From positions 1-31,503 of the IMG/VR virus record IMGVR_UViG_3300032331_000622: a stretch of DNA of 31,503 nt; one strand, 5' to 3'. The position numbers and the translations under genes were made by a program. Of the stretch, positions 15,946 through 22,994 are shown in pieces (within the stretch, counting starts at the first letter, position 1; each line of letters opens with the position of its first letter). This stretch comes from a virus. The notes beneath the pieces are model-generated. The model was not told where the DNA came from. It saw only the letters and a list, made by a program, of their open reading frames with translations, and did no database searches.

Positions 15946-18695
15946 TGGCTTTTGACCCATCTACTGCATCAGAAGTAACGGCTGAAAAAAAACCAAAGTT
16001 TGACCCATCTTCAATACCAGACGTTGAACCCAAATCAGAAAAAAAATCTGAACCTACATTGCTAGAACGTGGCAAAGAGGTTGGCAAAGAAGCTCTGACA
16101 GGTTTTGGTATGGGAGCTATTGCTCCAGAGTTGTTGACTTATGGTGTTGCACCAGCAATGATGATGACACCCATGACTGCGCCTTTTGCGCCTTATGTTG
16201 CTGGTACAGGTCAGGCTTTGCGTGGTTCTAGGTTAGCAAGCGCTTTGTCTGGAGGTATTGGTGGTGCTATAGGAGAAACAGCTGGTCAAGCTGTTGAATC
16301 TAAATATGGCCCGGGCATGAGCGCAGAAGCCGCAAGATTAGTCGGCGCTACTGTTGGCCCGATGCCATTTGAGTATCTTGGCACAAAAGCAGGTGGGTTA
16401 ATTGGCACGTTGGCGGGTAAAATTATTCCCGGCATGTCCACAGCAAAAACAGTTGGTCAGTTGTTGCAAGAAGCCGATGTTAAACCGCAAAGTTTAACGG
16501 CAGAGCAAACACGCTTTATTGAGAAAAAACTTAAAGACATTCGTGGTGGTCAACCAAGTCTTGAGGCTCAAAAAGAAATTTCAGACATGCTCAAAAAGGG
16601 TGTGTCAAAAATATCTCAAGAAGCAGAAACAAAGGCTTTGCAATTTGAACAGGACGCACAAAGAGTTTTGCAAGAAGCGCAAACCTCTGGGGCAAACATT
16701 AGCAGAGAGCTTGAACAAAGAATTAGCCGTTTACAGGGGCAATTTGAGTCTGCTGCTGACAATGTTCGCAAAGGCGCTCAAGACCAATCACAAAAGATTT
16801 TGTCTCAAGCTCAAGAAAAGGCTCAGCGCATTCGTACTAATGCTGAGCAACAAACTCCGGGTGTTCGTCAGATTGCCGAGACAGACGCAAAGGCTGCAAT
16901 AAATGAGGGAAGAAAACAGGCCGACCAGATTATTCAGTCTGCTGAAACCCGCATTAACAAATTAAAGCAGACTAGAGATAGTTTGCAAAAAAGCATTCCA
17001 AGACGTATGGAGGCGGCAAAAGGTCAAGTAGCCGCCGTTGGTCAAGCTCAGACTCCTACACAAACAGGAAGTTCTATTCGTGATGCTGTAACTCCTATCT
17101 TTGATAAATTGAAAGCTGACCGTGCTGATAACGCAGTAAAAAACAAAGCCGAAGCATTTGGCAAAGCCTTGACAAAAGAGCAAACTGGTCAGAGAGTTAA
17201 AGATACTCAATCTTTTGTAAAAGCAATTAACGAGATTGATGCGGCAATTACAAATCCAGAAACAAAGTTAACAAATATCTCTATTGATGAAGTCAAAAAT
17301 CAACTGTTAAAAGTCAAAAAAGCATTAGACCCCGTTGTTGTTGATAAAGAAACAGGTGTTGTTGTTGGCAAGCCTATTAGCTTTGAGGGTCTGGAGAATC
17401 TACGCAGGTTCTTGCGTGACCGTTCTTATGGTTTGCCAGCAGAAGGCTTTGACGCTATTGGTCAGCAACAAGCGGGTAAGTTGGCAGATGCTGTAGAAGC
17501 AATCCAGCGTGAGTTTTCTCCTACTATCGGAAAATTCTTGGAACAATACAAGAAAGATTCTGAACCACTAAGAGTTTTCAAAACAAAGCTGGGTGAGGCT
17601 GTTGTTGGCAAAGAAGAGTTTGACATGGCAAGGTTTGCCACTGACCCTGCTACTTTAGGCAGCAAGTTTTTTAAATCCGAAACAGGCGTTAAAGACTTGG
17701 TAACAATTCTTGGCGGTGATGTATCTAAAGCAGAAAGCATTGCTAGAGGATATGCCGCTGACAGATTGCGTGACGCATCCGCAAAAGATGTTGCAAAGTT
17801 CTTGAGTGATTCTCGGGATTGGATTGGTCAATTTCCTGCATTAAAACAACAACTTACATCTGCCGCACAACAACTTTCTGCTGCTGAAAAGGTCTCTGGC
17901 AAACGCTCCACATTGTCACAATCCTTGCGTACAGAAATTCAGACATTGCCTATAAAAGCTCAAACAGGAATGACACGTGCTGAGCAAGATGCTTCACGAA
18001 TTGCTGAGTCAAGGTTAAAAGAGGGCGAGCGTCAAGTTGGTAAGATTACTACTGTTGCCGAGCGTGAGGCTGGCGCTGCTCTGGGTGCGGGTGAAACACA
18101 AGCTGCACGAGCATTGACGGATGCTGAGCGTCAATTGGCGCAGTCAGGCAAGTCTGTTGAAAAACAAAAAGGCCGCTTGGAAACAGAAGCAGAAAAACTT
18201 ATTAGTGAGAAGACACAAGCTGCACAAACAGAGGCTGGTCAATTAACAAAAGTAGCTGAAGGTGTGCGTAAAGAAGCCCAAGAGAAAGCTCAGATTATTC
18301 TTGGCGGTACAACAGACGCTACACGTATCAAAGACATTATTCTCGGTAAAAATGCTGAGGTTTGGAACGAAACTGCAAAAATCATTCTTGCCACACCCGG
18401 CGGTAAAGAAAAGTTTGGTGAAGCTGTTGGTCAAGTTATTGCAGATGAAGCGTCTAAGAGCCTTAAAGGTGCAATCTCTAACATGAAGTACATTGGTGAC
18501 AACCTAACGACTTATGGTTTGATGGATGCCAAAGCTGTTCAGCAGCTGCAAACCAAATTAGAAGAAATCTTTGTTGCGCCAATTAACTTGCAAGAAAAAA
18601 CAACACTGGCACAACGAGCAGTACGTAATGCTATTGTTTCTTATGTTGTACCGGGTGTAGCCCGTGGCGGTCAATATTTACTAGGAGGTCAATGA
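15945..18695 (+). CDS. Large internal virion protein, coiled-coil rich (916 aa)
   Basis: ATG 15945 has GGAGGAG upstream and overlaps the previous TAA; an in-frame TTG at 15930 is disfavoured. The first ~45 residues are charged, residues ~50-160 are hydrophobic and Gly/Ala-rich (AIAPELLTYGVAPAMMMTPM; LSGGIGGAIGETAG), and the rest is dominated by long Lys/Glu/Gln/Ala helices (200-380 and 680-800) separated by more compact segments. No lytic transglycosylase motif was found. Size and build match the largest ejection protein of podoviruses (compare T7 gp15/gp16 in role only). It ends the internal-protein block. Confidence 0.55.
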   Translation: MAFDPSTASEVTAEKKPKFDPSSIPDVEPKSEKKSEPTLLERGKEVGKEALTGFGMGAIAPELLTYGVAPAMMMTPMTAPFAPYVAGTGQALRGSRLASALSGGIGGAIGETAGQAVESKYGPGMSAEAARLVGATVGPMPFEYLGTKAGGLIGTLAGKIIPGMSTAKTVGQLLQEADVKPQSLTAEQTRFIEKKLKDIRGGQPSLEAQKEISDMLKKGVSKISQEAETKALQFEQDAQRVLQEAQTSGANISRELEQRISRLQGQFESAADNVRKGAQDQSQKILSQAQEKAQRIRTNAEQQTPGVRQIAETDAKAAINEGRKQADQIIQSAETRINKLKQTRDSLQKSIPRRMEAAKGQVAAVGQAQTPTQTGSSIRDAVTPIFDKLKADRADNAVKNKAEAFGKALTKEQTGQRVKDTQSFVKAINEIDAAITNPETKLTNISIDEVKNQLLKVKKALDPVVVDKETGVVVGKPISFEGLENLRRFLRDRSYGLPAEGFDAIGQQQAGKLADAVEAIQREFSPTIGKFLEQYKKDSEPLRVFKTKLGEAVVGKEEFDMARFATDPATLGSKFFKSETGVKDLVTILGGDVSKAESIARGYAADRLRDASAKDVAKFLSDSRDWIGQFPALKQQLTSAAQQLSAAEKVSGKRSTLSQSLRTEIQTLPIKAQTGMTRAEQDASRIAESRLKEGERQVGKITTVAEREAGAALGAGETQAARALTDAERQLAQSGKSVEKQKGRLETEAEKLISEKTQAAQTEAGQLTKVAEGVRKEAQEKAQIILGGTTDATRIKDIILGKNAEVWNETAKIILATPGGKEKFGEAVGQVIADEASKSLKGAISNMKYIGDNLTTYGLMDAKAVQQLQTKLEEIFVAPINLQEKTTLAQRAVRNAIVSYVVPGVARGGQYLLGGQ

Positions 18696-18835
18696 TGAGC
18701 GAAAACAGAAAAGAAACTTTGGAAGAGAGAGATACCCGCAGAGGTGGTGAGAATGAGTTACGTGGCAGCAGAGATGCTCAACGTGCCCTAGCGCCCAAAG
18801 CTCCCCGTAAAGACTATCGCAAGACAAAACGGTAA
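18692..18835 (+). CDS. Small charged hypothetical protein (47 aa)
   Basis: ATGATG at 18692-18697 overlaps the preceding stop and is preceded by GGAGG. The TAA overlaps the next ATG (TAATG). The product is very hydrophilic, rich in Arg, Glu and Lys, with a basic C-terminus (APRKDYRKTKR) and no hydrophobic core. It resembles the 615-773 product in size and style. Tight coupling on both sides supports expression; function unknown. Confidence 0.55.
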   Translation: MMSENRKETLEERDTRRGGENELRGSRDAQRALAPKAPRKDYRKTKR

Positions 18836-19041
18836 TGGCTAGAAAAGACAAGGGTATCAACCCAGACCTAGAGAAAGCAATCTCTGACTTGCTGAAATCA
18901 ACCATGCTGGATGAAACCGCATCGCTGACAGACAAGACTAAGATTCTTGACCGTGCCCTCAAACTTGAGCAGCTGAAGCTCAAAATGAGTGATGACGAGT
19001 GGGGTTCTGGTTTTGGATTAGACGATGATGAAGAGAAGTGA
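18835..19041 (+). CDS. Small helical protein, packaging-associated candidate (68 aa)
   Basis: The sequence has a helical segment (DLEKAISDLLKSTM) then DKTKILDRALKLEQLKLKMS and an acidic end DDEWGSGFGLDDDEEK. I associate the L-K-M...DDEWGSGF pattern with small proteins near terminase genes in aquatic phages, so a small-terminase-like or packaging accessory role is conceivable. Here it is far from the large terminase (29703). Identification is weak. Start overlaps the previous stop by one base. Confidence 0.55.
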   Translation: MARKDKGINPDLEKAISDLLKSTMLDETASLTDKTKILDRALKLEQLKLKMSDDEWGSGFGLDDDEEK

Positions 19042-19045
19042 TAAT

Positions 19046-19078
19046 ATGGTTATTCCAACACTAAGGGGGTATAACCAT
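19046..19078 (+). promoter_or_regulatory. Hairpin that can sequester the start codon of the 19077 gene
   Basis: Perfect 8-base arms ATGGTTAT (19046-19053) and ATAACCAT (19071-19078) enclose a 17-base loop containing the purine-rich RBS (AAGGGGG). The right arm includes the first two bases of ATG 19077. In mRNA this would mask the start while leaving the RBS in the loop, a plausible control on a membrane-active protein. Confidence 0.45.
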
Positions 19079-19298
19079 GGAAGCAGCTCAAATCATTCGT
19101 CTAGCGTTAGGGGTCATCTCCGACCGCTTAATTACCATACTGGCCTTGTTGACTTCATGTGGCCTGACATGCTACACGTTGTGGGCAGGAGGCTGGGAGC
19201 GAGTGGCAACACTAGCAATTTTTGTGGTTTTCGCTTATCTTACGGTAAGTTCAAAGGAGAAAAGCAATGCAGTACATTCCCAAAGTAAAGACGGTTAA
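19077..19298 (+). CDS. Small membrane protein, holin/pinholin candidate (73 aa)
   Basis: Two hydrophobic segments are visible, about residues 18-37 (RLITILALLTSCGLTCYTLW) and 43-58 (VATLAIFVVFAYLTVS), followed by a short polar tail with Lys and Ser. Size and topology fit a class II holin or another small inner-membrane protein. It lies 1.3 kb upstream of a better holin candidate (20577) and the endolysin, so it may be an antiholin or an unrelated membrane protein. Its end overlaps the next gene by 32 bases. Confidence 0.55.
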   Translation: MEAAQIIRLALGVISDRLITILALLTSCGLTCYTLWAGGWERVATLAIFVVFAYLTVSSKEKSNAVHSQSKDG

Positions 19299-19479
19299 AG
19301 TTGTTTCTGGAATTTCGTCCGGCATGATTGAAGACAAGCTCTGCCCTAGAGGTGAGTTTAGTCCCGGCAAGCTGCCCTCTGGTGGCTTTAATCCCGTGTG
19401 GAACTTCAAAAACAATGAGCCTAATGATTACTTCACACGCAAACAATCACCTACATCTGGTGGTAGCAAGAAGAGTTAA
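19267..19479 (+). CDS. Small hypothetical protein (70 aa)
   Basis: An excellent RBS (AAAGGAG at 19254-19260) precedes ATG 19267, although the start lies inside the end of the membrane-protein gene. The product is polar and rich in Gly, Ser, Pro, Lys and Asn (GEFSPGKLPSGGFNPVWNF), likely flexible, and ends GGSKKS. No family recognised. It is followed two bases later by the fibre-like paralogue. Confidence 0.6.
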   Translation: MQYIPKVKTVKVVSGISSGMIEDKLCPRGEFSPGKLPSGGFNPVWNFKNNEPNDYFTRKQSPTSGGSKKS

Positions 19480-19481
19480 TC

Positions 19482-19823
19482 ATGGCAAACAATATAGCGT
19501 TTCAAACGCAGGGTAAAACTACCCGTATTAACGTATCAACTACAGCTAATACAGTATCCATTTTGTCTGACAGCCCTTGTAATCAGGTCAGAATTCACAA
19601 TGGTTCGGCAGCTGAAGTGTTTATTCGTTTGGGCACAAGCGCAACAGATGATGCGGTAATTCCTGTAGCGGGAACGCCAGCATACGGAACAATCTTGCAC
19701 AACAACCAGACTGTATTGTTTACTGCGCCTAGACAGACAACAAACGTAGCTTCTCTGTATGTCTCTGCCATTGTTTCTACGGGTACAGCAATCGTTTATG
19801 TAACACCCGGCGAGGGGTTGTAA
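19482..19823 (+). CDS. Beta-rich virion protein, paralogue of the 9989-10318 gene (113 aa)
   Basis: The sequence is strand-rich with low charge. It shares NQVRI.N, a V(F)I.LG..A block and the terminal VYVTPGEGL with the 9989 gene product (NQYRI.N, VFLGYGADAA, VYITPGDGL). This places a virion-type protein inside the otherwise lysis-related region. Both copies may be small fibre heads or capsid-surface proteins. The two are too diverged for a recent copy. Confidence 0.6.
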   Translation: MANNIAFQTQGKTTRINVSTTANTVSILSDSPCNQVRIHNGSAAEVFIRLGTSATDDAVIPVAGTPAYGTILHNNQTVLFTAPRQTTNVASLYVSAIVSTGTAIVYVTPGEGL

Positions 19824-19829
19824 TGTGTG

Positions 19830-20099
19830 ATGCGGTGGGCACTAATTGCGCTGCTTGCCGCATCTTTGCTGGTGTCTGCCCAGAGTAGATGCGTAGTATC
19901 TGAGTTATACAGAATAGGTTACACGCTGCATGACCCCACAGAGCGTCATGCACGAATGGTTAAATGGCTGGAGAGCGAAGGAAAGCACTGCAGCAAGGAA
20001 CAGTTAGCGGTTATCTGGAACAACTTGGCAGAGTGGGCAGGTACGGCAGATAGCGCAGAGTTACGGCAGAGGGTCATTGATTTATATAAAAAGCAATGA
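19830..20099 (+). CDS. Exported small protein with Sec signal peptide (89 aa)
   Basis: ATG 19830 (a GTG at 19827 is equally in frame) gives MRWALIALLAASLLVSAQSR, a short basic start, a hydrophobic core and a plausible cleavage after SAQ. The Cys that follows is not in a lipobox. The mature ~70 residues are hydrophilic, with two Cys (CVVSEL and HCSKEQ) that could form a disulphide in the periplasm and two helices with conserved Trp (AVIWNNLAEWAG). Its place just before the lysis cassette makes a periplasmic lysis accessory possible, but no spanin pattern is evident. Confidence 0.6.
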   Translation: MRWALIALLAASLLVSAQSRCVVSELYRIGYTLHDPTERHARMVKWLESEGKHCSKEQLAVIWNNLAEWAGTADSAELRQRVIDLYKKQ

Positions 20100-20332
20100 T
20101 AGACAAGATACGTCTGTTTCCTATTGTGGATGCCACTGGCTACCCCGATAAGACTGATGCCACAACCAAAAGAATAGAAAAGCATCAAGAGGAATACAGG
20201 CTTGCTCTGAGGGCTAAAAAAGTTGAGCAGCAGGTAGACGAATTGTTGCTAGAGTTGTATAACAAGAAGGCTGCTAAACGGCAGCTAGAGCTTGAAATCT
20301 TCAACAACCGCAAGTTGGATATTTATGTATGA
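20096..20332 (+). CDS. Small coiled-coil protein of the lysis cluster (78 aa)
   Basis: Start and stop both overlap neighbours by ATGA (20096-20099 and 20329-20332). After a short N-terminal segment (DKIRLFPIVDATGYPD) the rest is a long charged helix with heptad-like leucines (QQVDELLLELYNKKAAKRQL), likely a coiled coil. No membrane segment. Function unknown; it is co-translated with holin-like genes. Confidence 0.6.
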   Translation: MIDKIRLFPIVDATGYPDKTDATTKRIEKHQEEYRLALRAKKVEQQVDELLLELYNKKAAKRQLELEIFNNRKLDIYV

Positions 20333-20580
20333 CCAAGAAACCAGAGATGCCCGATACGAAAGAAAGACTGACGCTGTATGTAACCTTGATGGTAAGCACA
20401 ACCCTGTGCATCTCTGTTTTGGCTATGGTCACAGCCTTTCTCTTTGGTTTGTGGGCCAAGGAAGTAGACAACGCAGAGATATTCAAAATGATTTCACCCG
20501 CTTTTTCTACTCTTATCGGCGGCATGATTGGCTTCCTGAGTGGTATCAAACTGATGGCAAATGAGGATGATAAGAAATGA
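20329..20580 (+). CDS. Two-TM membrane protein, holin-like (83 aa)
   Basis: A charged N-terminus (TKKPEMPDTKERLT) is followed by TM1 (about residues 17-43, LYVTLMVSTTLCISVLAMVT) and TM2 (about 54-74, ISPAFSTLIGGMIGFLSGIK), then a charged tail (ANEDDKK). This is a classical class II holin layout. It is joined by ATGA overlaps to both neighbours, including the other holin candidate, so the two may act as holin and antiholin. No signal peptide. Confidence 0.65.
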   Translation: MTKKPEMPDTKERLTLYVTLMVSTTLCISVLAMVTAFLFGLWAKEVDNAEIFKMISPAFSTLIGGMIGFLSGIKLMANEDDKK

Positions 20581-20984
20581 TGGGACTAGACGCATTACTG
20601 CAAGTGGGCGGCAAGCTCATTGACAAGCTCATTCCAGACCCAGAAGCAAAAGCTCGGGCGCAGCTGGAGTTAACCAAGCTGGCGCAGGACGGTGAGTTAG
20701 CAAAGATGGCTAACGAAACCAAACTGTTTGAGGTTGAGCAGGAAAACGTCACCAGACGAGTTGAAGCTGACATGGCTAGTGACAGTTGGCTTTCCAAAAA
20801 TATACGCCCTATGACGCTTATATTTCTTTTGGTGGCCTATTCTGGCTTTGCCATTGCCTCTATCTTTGAATTAGAGACACGTGGAGCATACGTAGAACTA
20901 CTAGGGCAGTGGGGAATGCTGGTCATGTCCTTCTACTTTGGTGGCAGGACTATGGAAAAGATTGCAGACAGGGTTAAGAAATGA
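20577..20984 (+). CDS. Holin of the 3-TM / GTA-holin type (135 aa)
   Basis: The N-terminal phrase GGKLIDKLIPDPEAKARAQL followed by an amphipathic charged helix (35-70), then SWLSKNIRPMTLIFLLVAYS and a second hydrophobic segment WGMLVMSFYFGG, is characteristic of the Holin_3TMs family (Pfam PF11351), known from gene transfer agents and tailed phages. The conserved D-W/x-x-x-x-RP junction is present as SKNIRPM. It lies directly before the endolysin gene with ATGA overlap. It should form the inner-membrane lesions that release the peptidase. Confidence 0.75.
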   Translation: MMGLDALLQVGGKLIDKLIPDPEAKARAQLELTKLAQDGELAKMANETKLFEVEQENVTRRVEADMASDSWLSKNIRPMTLIFLLVAYSGFAIASIFELETRGAYVELLGQWGMLVMSFYFGGRTMEKIADRVKK

Positions 20985-21409
20985 ACTTGACAGAACACTT
21001 TACCCTTGAAGAGTTGACGCACACAGACCACAGAGAGTTTGAGAATGTCCCCAATGAACAAGAGCTGGAAAACCTTAAAAGACTTGCAGCCTTCCTTGAA
21101 GAAGTCAAAACAGCACTTGGAGGAAAGCCCATCATGGTTAACTCCGCTTTTAGAAGCAAGCAAGTCAATGATGCTGTTGGCTCTAAAGATACTAGCCAGC
21201 ATCGTCTTGGTTGTGCTGTGGACATCAGAGTTCCTCAACTAACCCCTGACCAAGTTGTTAAGACCATCATGGCTGCTGGCTTAGCTTACGACCAGCTTAT
21301 CCGTGAGTTTGACAGGTGGACACACGTGAGCATTCCCAATACCATAGAGGCTAAGCCACGCAAGCAAACGCTCATTATTGACAAGCAAGGTACTAGAAAC
21401 TATGCCTAG
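20981..21409 (+). CDS. Endolysin: M15 family peptidase (L-Ala-D-Glu / D,D-carboxypeptidase type) (142 aa)
   Basis: Peptidase M15_3 features are clear. EHFTLEELTHTDHREFENVP is the conserved N-terminal block, VNSAFRSKQVN (53-63) the substrate-loop region, SQHRLGCAVDI (72-82) supplies zinc ligands H74 and D81, and RWTHVSI (112-118) supplies H115. Length matches compact phage members. It would cut peptide bonds in peptidoglycan after holin pore formation. ATGA overlaps with the holin gene, and an eight-base overlap links it to the next gene. It has no signal peptide, so holin-dependent release is expected. Confidence 0.85.
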   Translation: MNLTEHFTLEELTHTDHREFENVPNEQELENLKRLAAFLEEVKTALGGKPIMVNSAFRSKQVNDAVGSKDTSQHRLGCAVDIRVPQLTPDQVVKTIMAAGLAYDQLIREFDRWTHVSIPNTIEAKPRKQTLIIDKQGTRNYA

Positions 21410-21629
21410 AAAGAAACCTAATCTCTCTGTTGGCAGAGGCGAGAAGCAATCTGTCAGGGCTGGTGGAGGCCTTACTGCTAAAGGCAGAGCCAAGTACAAC
21501 AAAGCCACTGGCAGCAAGTTAAAAGCGCCTACCAAGTCCGGCCCTCGTCATAAATCATTCTGTGCCAGAAGTAAAAGCTGGACAGGAGAAAGAGGAAAAG
21601 CCGCAAGAAAGAGATGGGGATGCAGATGA
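21402..21629 (+). CDS. Small basic conserved phage protein, DUF6321-like (75 aa)
   Basis: Strongly basic. The sequence LSVGRGEKQSVRAGGGLTAK then GRAKYNKATGSKLKAPTK, GPRHKSFCARS and RKRWGC matches my memory of the DUF6321 family in phages (not verified by search). It starts inside the endolysin end (ATG 21402, stop of endolysin 21407-21409). Two Cys (in SFCARS and WGC) may bind metal. Function is unknown; nucleic-acid binding is plausible from charge. Confidence 0.65.
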   Translation: MPRKKPNLSVGRGEKQSVRAGGGLTAKGRAKYNKATGSKLKAPTKSGPRHKSFCARSKSWTGERGKAARKRWGCR

Positions 21630-21769
21630 AGACACCTAAAGCTAAACGTGGTTTGTACTACAACATTAACAAACGCAGGAAAGCTGGCCTTCCAGCAAAA
21701 AAGCCCGGACAGAAGGGTTATCCAACTGCACGAGCTTTCAAGAGAGCAGCCAAGACTGCTAAGCGTTAA
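21626..21769 (+). CDS. Small basic protein (47 aa), last gene of + strand operon
   Basis: ATG 21626 overlaps the previous TGA; in-frame ATGs at 21614 and 21620 are also possible. The sequence (GLYYNINKRRKAGLPAKKPG, then GYPTARAFKRAAKTAKR) is very basic and matches a small recurring type (GLY.NIN..R, KPG..GYPTA.AFK.AAKTAK) I recall from aquatic podoviruses. It may bind DNA. Its TAA and the stop of the convergent gene share TTAA (21766-21769). Confidence 0.65.
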   Translation: MKTPKAKRGLYYNINKRRKAGLPAKKPGQKGYPTARAFKRAAKTAKR

Positions 21770-22578
21770 GGTGCTGGCAGTAAGCCGCCTTCAAACAAGT
21801 ATGTCCCGAAGTGTCCTAGCGACACCCAAGGAGCTGCCCAGATTTTAATTCCGTTGTCACGGGCAATCTTGCAAAACGCATAGTCCTCAGACAATAGGCG
21901 CTCTGTTTCCTTCTCAATAAACACGGGGAAGAATTCAGAGATTCGGTTGGCAGCCAGCTGACCAGAGGTGTCGCCCACATCATTGATGTAGCTTGCCACC
22001 ACAGGCTTTAACTTTTCAAATACCTTACGCTTGATGAGCATGAAACCAGTACCCCCGGCAAAGATTTCCACAGGTTTGTCACGAGGTACAGTCACTTCCC
22101 CTTTGTAGTCCACAAGGTTGACCACCATGCTGCCAGTGAAGTGGCGTAGGTGTTCAGGTGCATACCCTTTCTTCACAGCCATGTCCACAGTTCTCCAGTT
22201 GATTTCCTTCTTGGGATATATCCCGCAAATAATGTCTTTGTCTGCTTCCATCATGCTGATAATGTCGGCAGGATTAAAGCGAATATCTGCGTCAATAAAC
22301 ATCAGATGAGTGCATTCCTTGCGCTGCATAAAGCCATGCACGAGGCCATTACGGGCACGTTGTATCAGGCTTTCGTTGAACATGAATGAGAAAGATACGT
22401 CAATATCTTTTTCCTTCAGCATCCCCGGCAGCGGGATTAAAGACTGACAAAAGAATCCTGTTGTCATGCCACCATACATAGGTGTGGTGACAAAGAGGTG
22501 AGGCTTCTTTTTGGCCTTTGGTTTCTTTGGAGGTGTGTACTCCAAGACTATTTTCTTTGCTGCTTTCTTAGTTGCCAT
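21766..22578 (-). CDS. GT-A fold glycosyltransferase-like protein (270 aa)
   Basis: A Lys-rich N-terminus precedes a compact domain: HLFVTTPMYGGMTTGF (27-42), NGLVHGF (77-83), then HLMFIDADIRFNP (91-103), whose D96-x-D98 is the metal/nucleotide-sugar site of GT-A enzymes. Further conserved-looking blocks are GGTGFMLIKRKVF (175-187), SEDYAFCKIARDNG (230-243) and SLGHFG (253-258) with a late His, typical of phage-encoded members. It could modify DNA, capsid or cell-surface glycans; the acceptor is unknown. A strong RBS (AAAGGAG) overlaps the stop of the preceding gene, which suggests co-translation at the end of the - strand operon. Confidence 0.7.
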   Translation of the reverse strand: MATKKAAKKIVLEYTPPKKPKAKKKPHLFVTTPMYGGMTTGFFCQSLIPLPGMLKEKDIDVSFSFMFNESLIQRARNGLVHGFMQRKECTHLMFIDADIRFNPADIISMMEADKDIICGIYPKKEINWRTVDMAVKKGYAPEHLRHFTGSMVVNLVDYKGEVTVPRDKPVEIFAGGTGFMLIKRKVFEKLKPVVASYINDVGDTSGQLAANRISEFFPVFIEKETERLLSEDYAFCKIARDNGIKIWAAPWVSLGHFGTYLFEGGLLPAP

Positions 22579-22581
22579 TTT

Positions 22582-22767
22582 TTACTCCTTTGTGATAAAT
22601 GACATACCATCTTCAAACCCTGCTTTGTATGCCAAGTCCCAGATTTGTTGGATGGTCATATTGATAAGTTCTACGATATGTTCTCTATCCTCAGAACATA
22701 CTTGCCCGTCTTGGAGGATTTCCTCCAACCGTGGACATGAATTTTGATGTTGGCTTTCCTTACCCAT
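22582..22767 (-). CDS. Small acidic hypothetical protein (61 aa)
   Basis: The C-terminal helix (REHIVELINMTIQQIWDLAY then KAGFEDGMSF) looks coding and its TAA lies inside the RBS of the glycosyltransferase. The start chosen (22767) overlaps the upstream nuclease-like gene by 97 bases, with only a weak GAGAG RBS. A shorter form from an internal start is possible. Three Cys/His in the N-terminal part (SQHQNSC..C) hint at metal binding. Unrecognised. Confidence 0.5.
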   Translation of the reverse strand: MGKESQHQNSCPRLEEILQDGQVCSEDREHIVELINMTIQQIWDLAYKAGFEDGMSFITKE

Positions 22768-22994
22768 GCAACACTCTCGCTTTCTTGTATCTTTTTAATA
22801 CGGGAGGAGACACCAGATGCGGTTACCTGCACAGCCAGTATCTCCTCTCCCCGTAAACATAGTAGGTCACACCACCCCCAGAGGTCTTTGCGCACACGTG
22901 CAAAAGGATTCCAGTGTTCAACTATCTCCACCAGATAACCCTCTTCTCTGAGGTATGCCAGTGACCGCTGAGTAGGTGATGTTTTAGTAGCCAT
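22671..22994 (-). CDS. PD-(D/E)XK nuclease-like protein (107 aa)
   Basis: ATG 22994 overlaps the previous stop (TGATG). The order of a helix (TQRSLAYLREEGY), a strand, then RKDLWGWCDLLCLRGEEILA and VQVTASG resembles small PD-(D/E)XK or VRR-type nucleases: D43 could be the first catalytic acid, and AVQVT replaces the usual (D/E)xK strand with Q56. Loss of the Lys means it may be inactive or use a shifted residue. In this operon it would fit a Holliday-junction resolvase or repair nuclease. The assignment is structural guesswork from pattern. Confidence 0.5.
   Translation of the reverse strand: MATKTSPTQRSLAYLREEGYLVEIVEHWNPFARVRKDLWGWCDLLCLRGEEILAVQVTASGVSSRIKKIQESESVAWVRKANIKIHVHGWRKSSKTGKYVLRIENIS

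Noticed and set aside
19025-19288. Alternative + strand frame over the small membrane-protein gene
   Set aside because: It starts inside the previous gene without an RBS and gives a His/Ser-rich product with no domain. The two-TM frame with purine-rich RBS is preferred.
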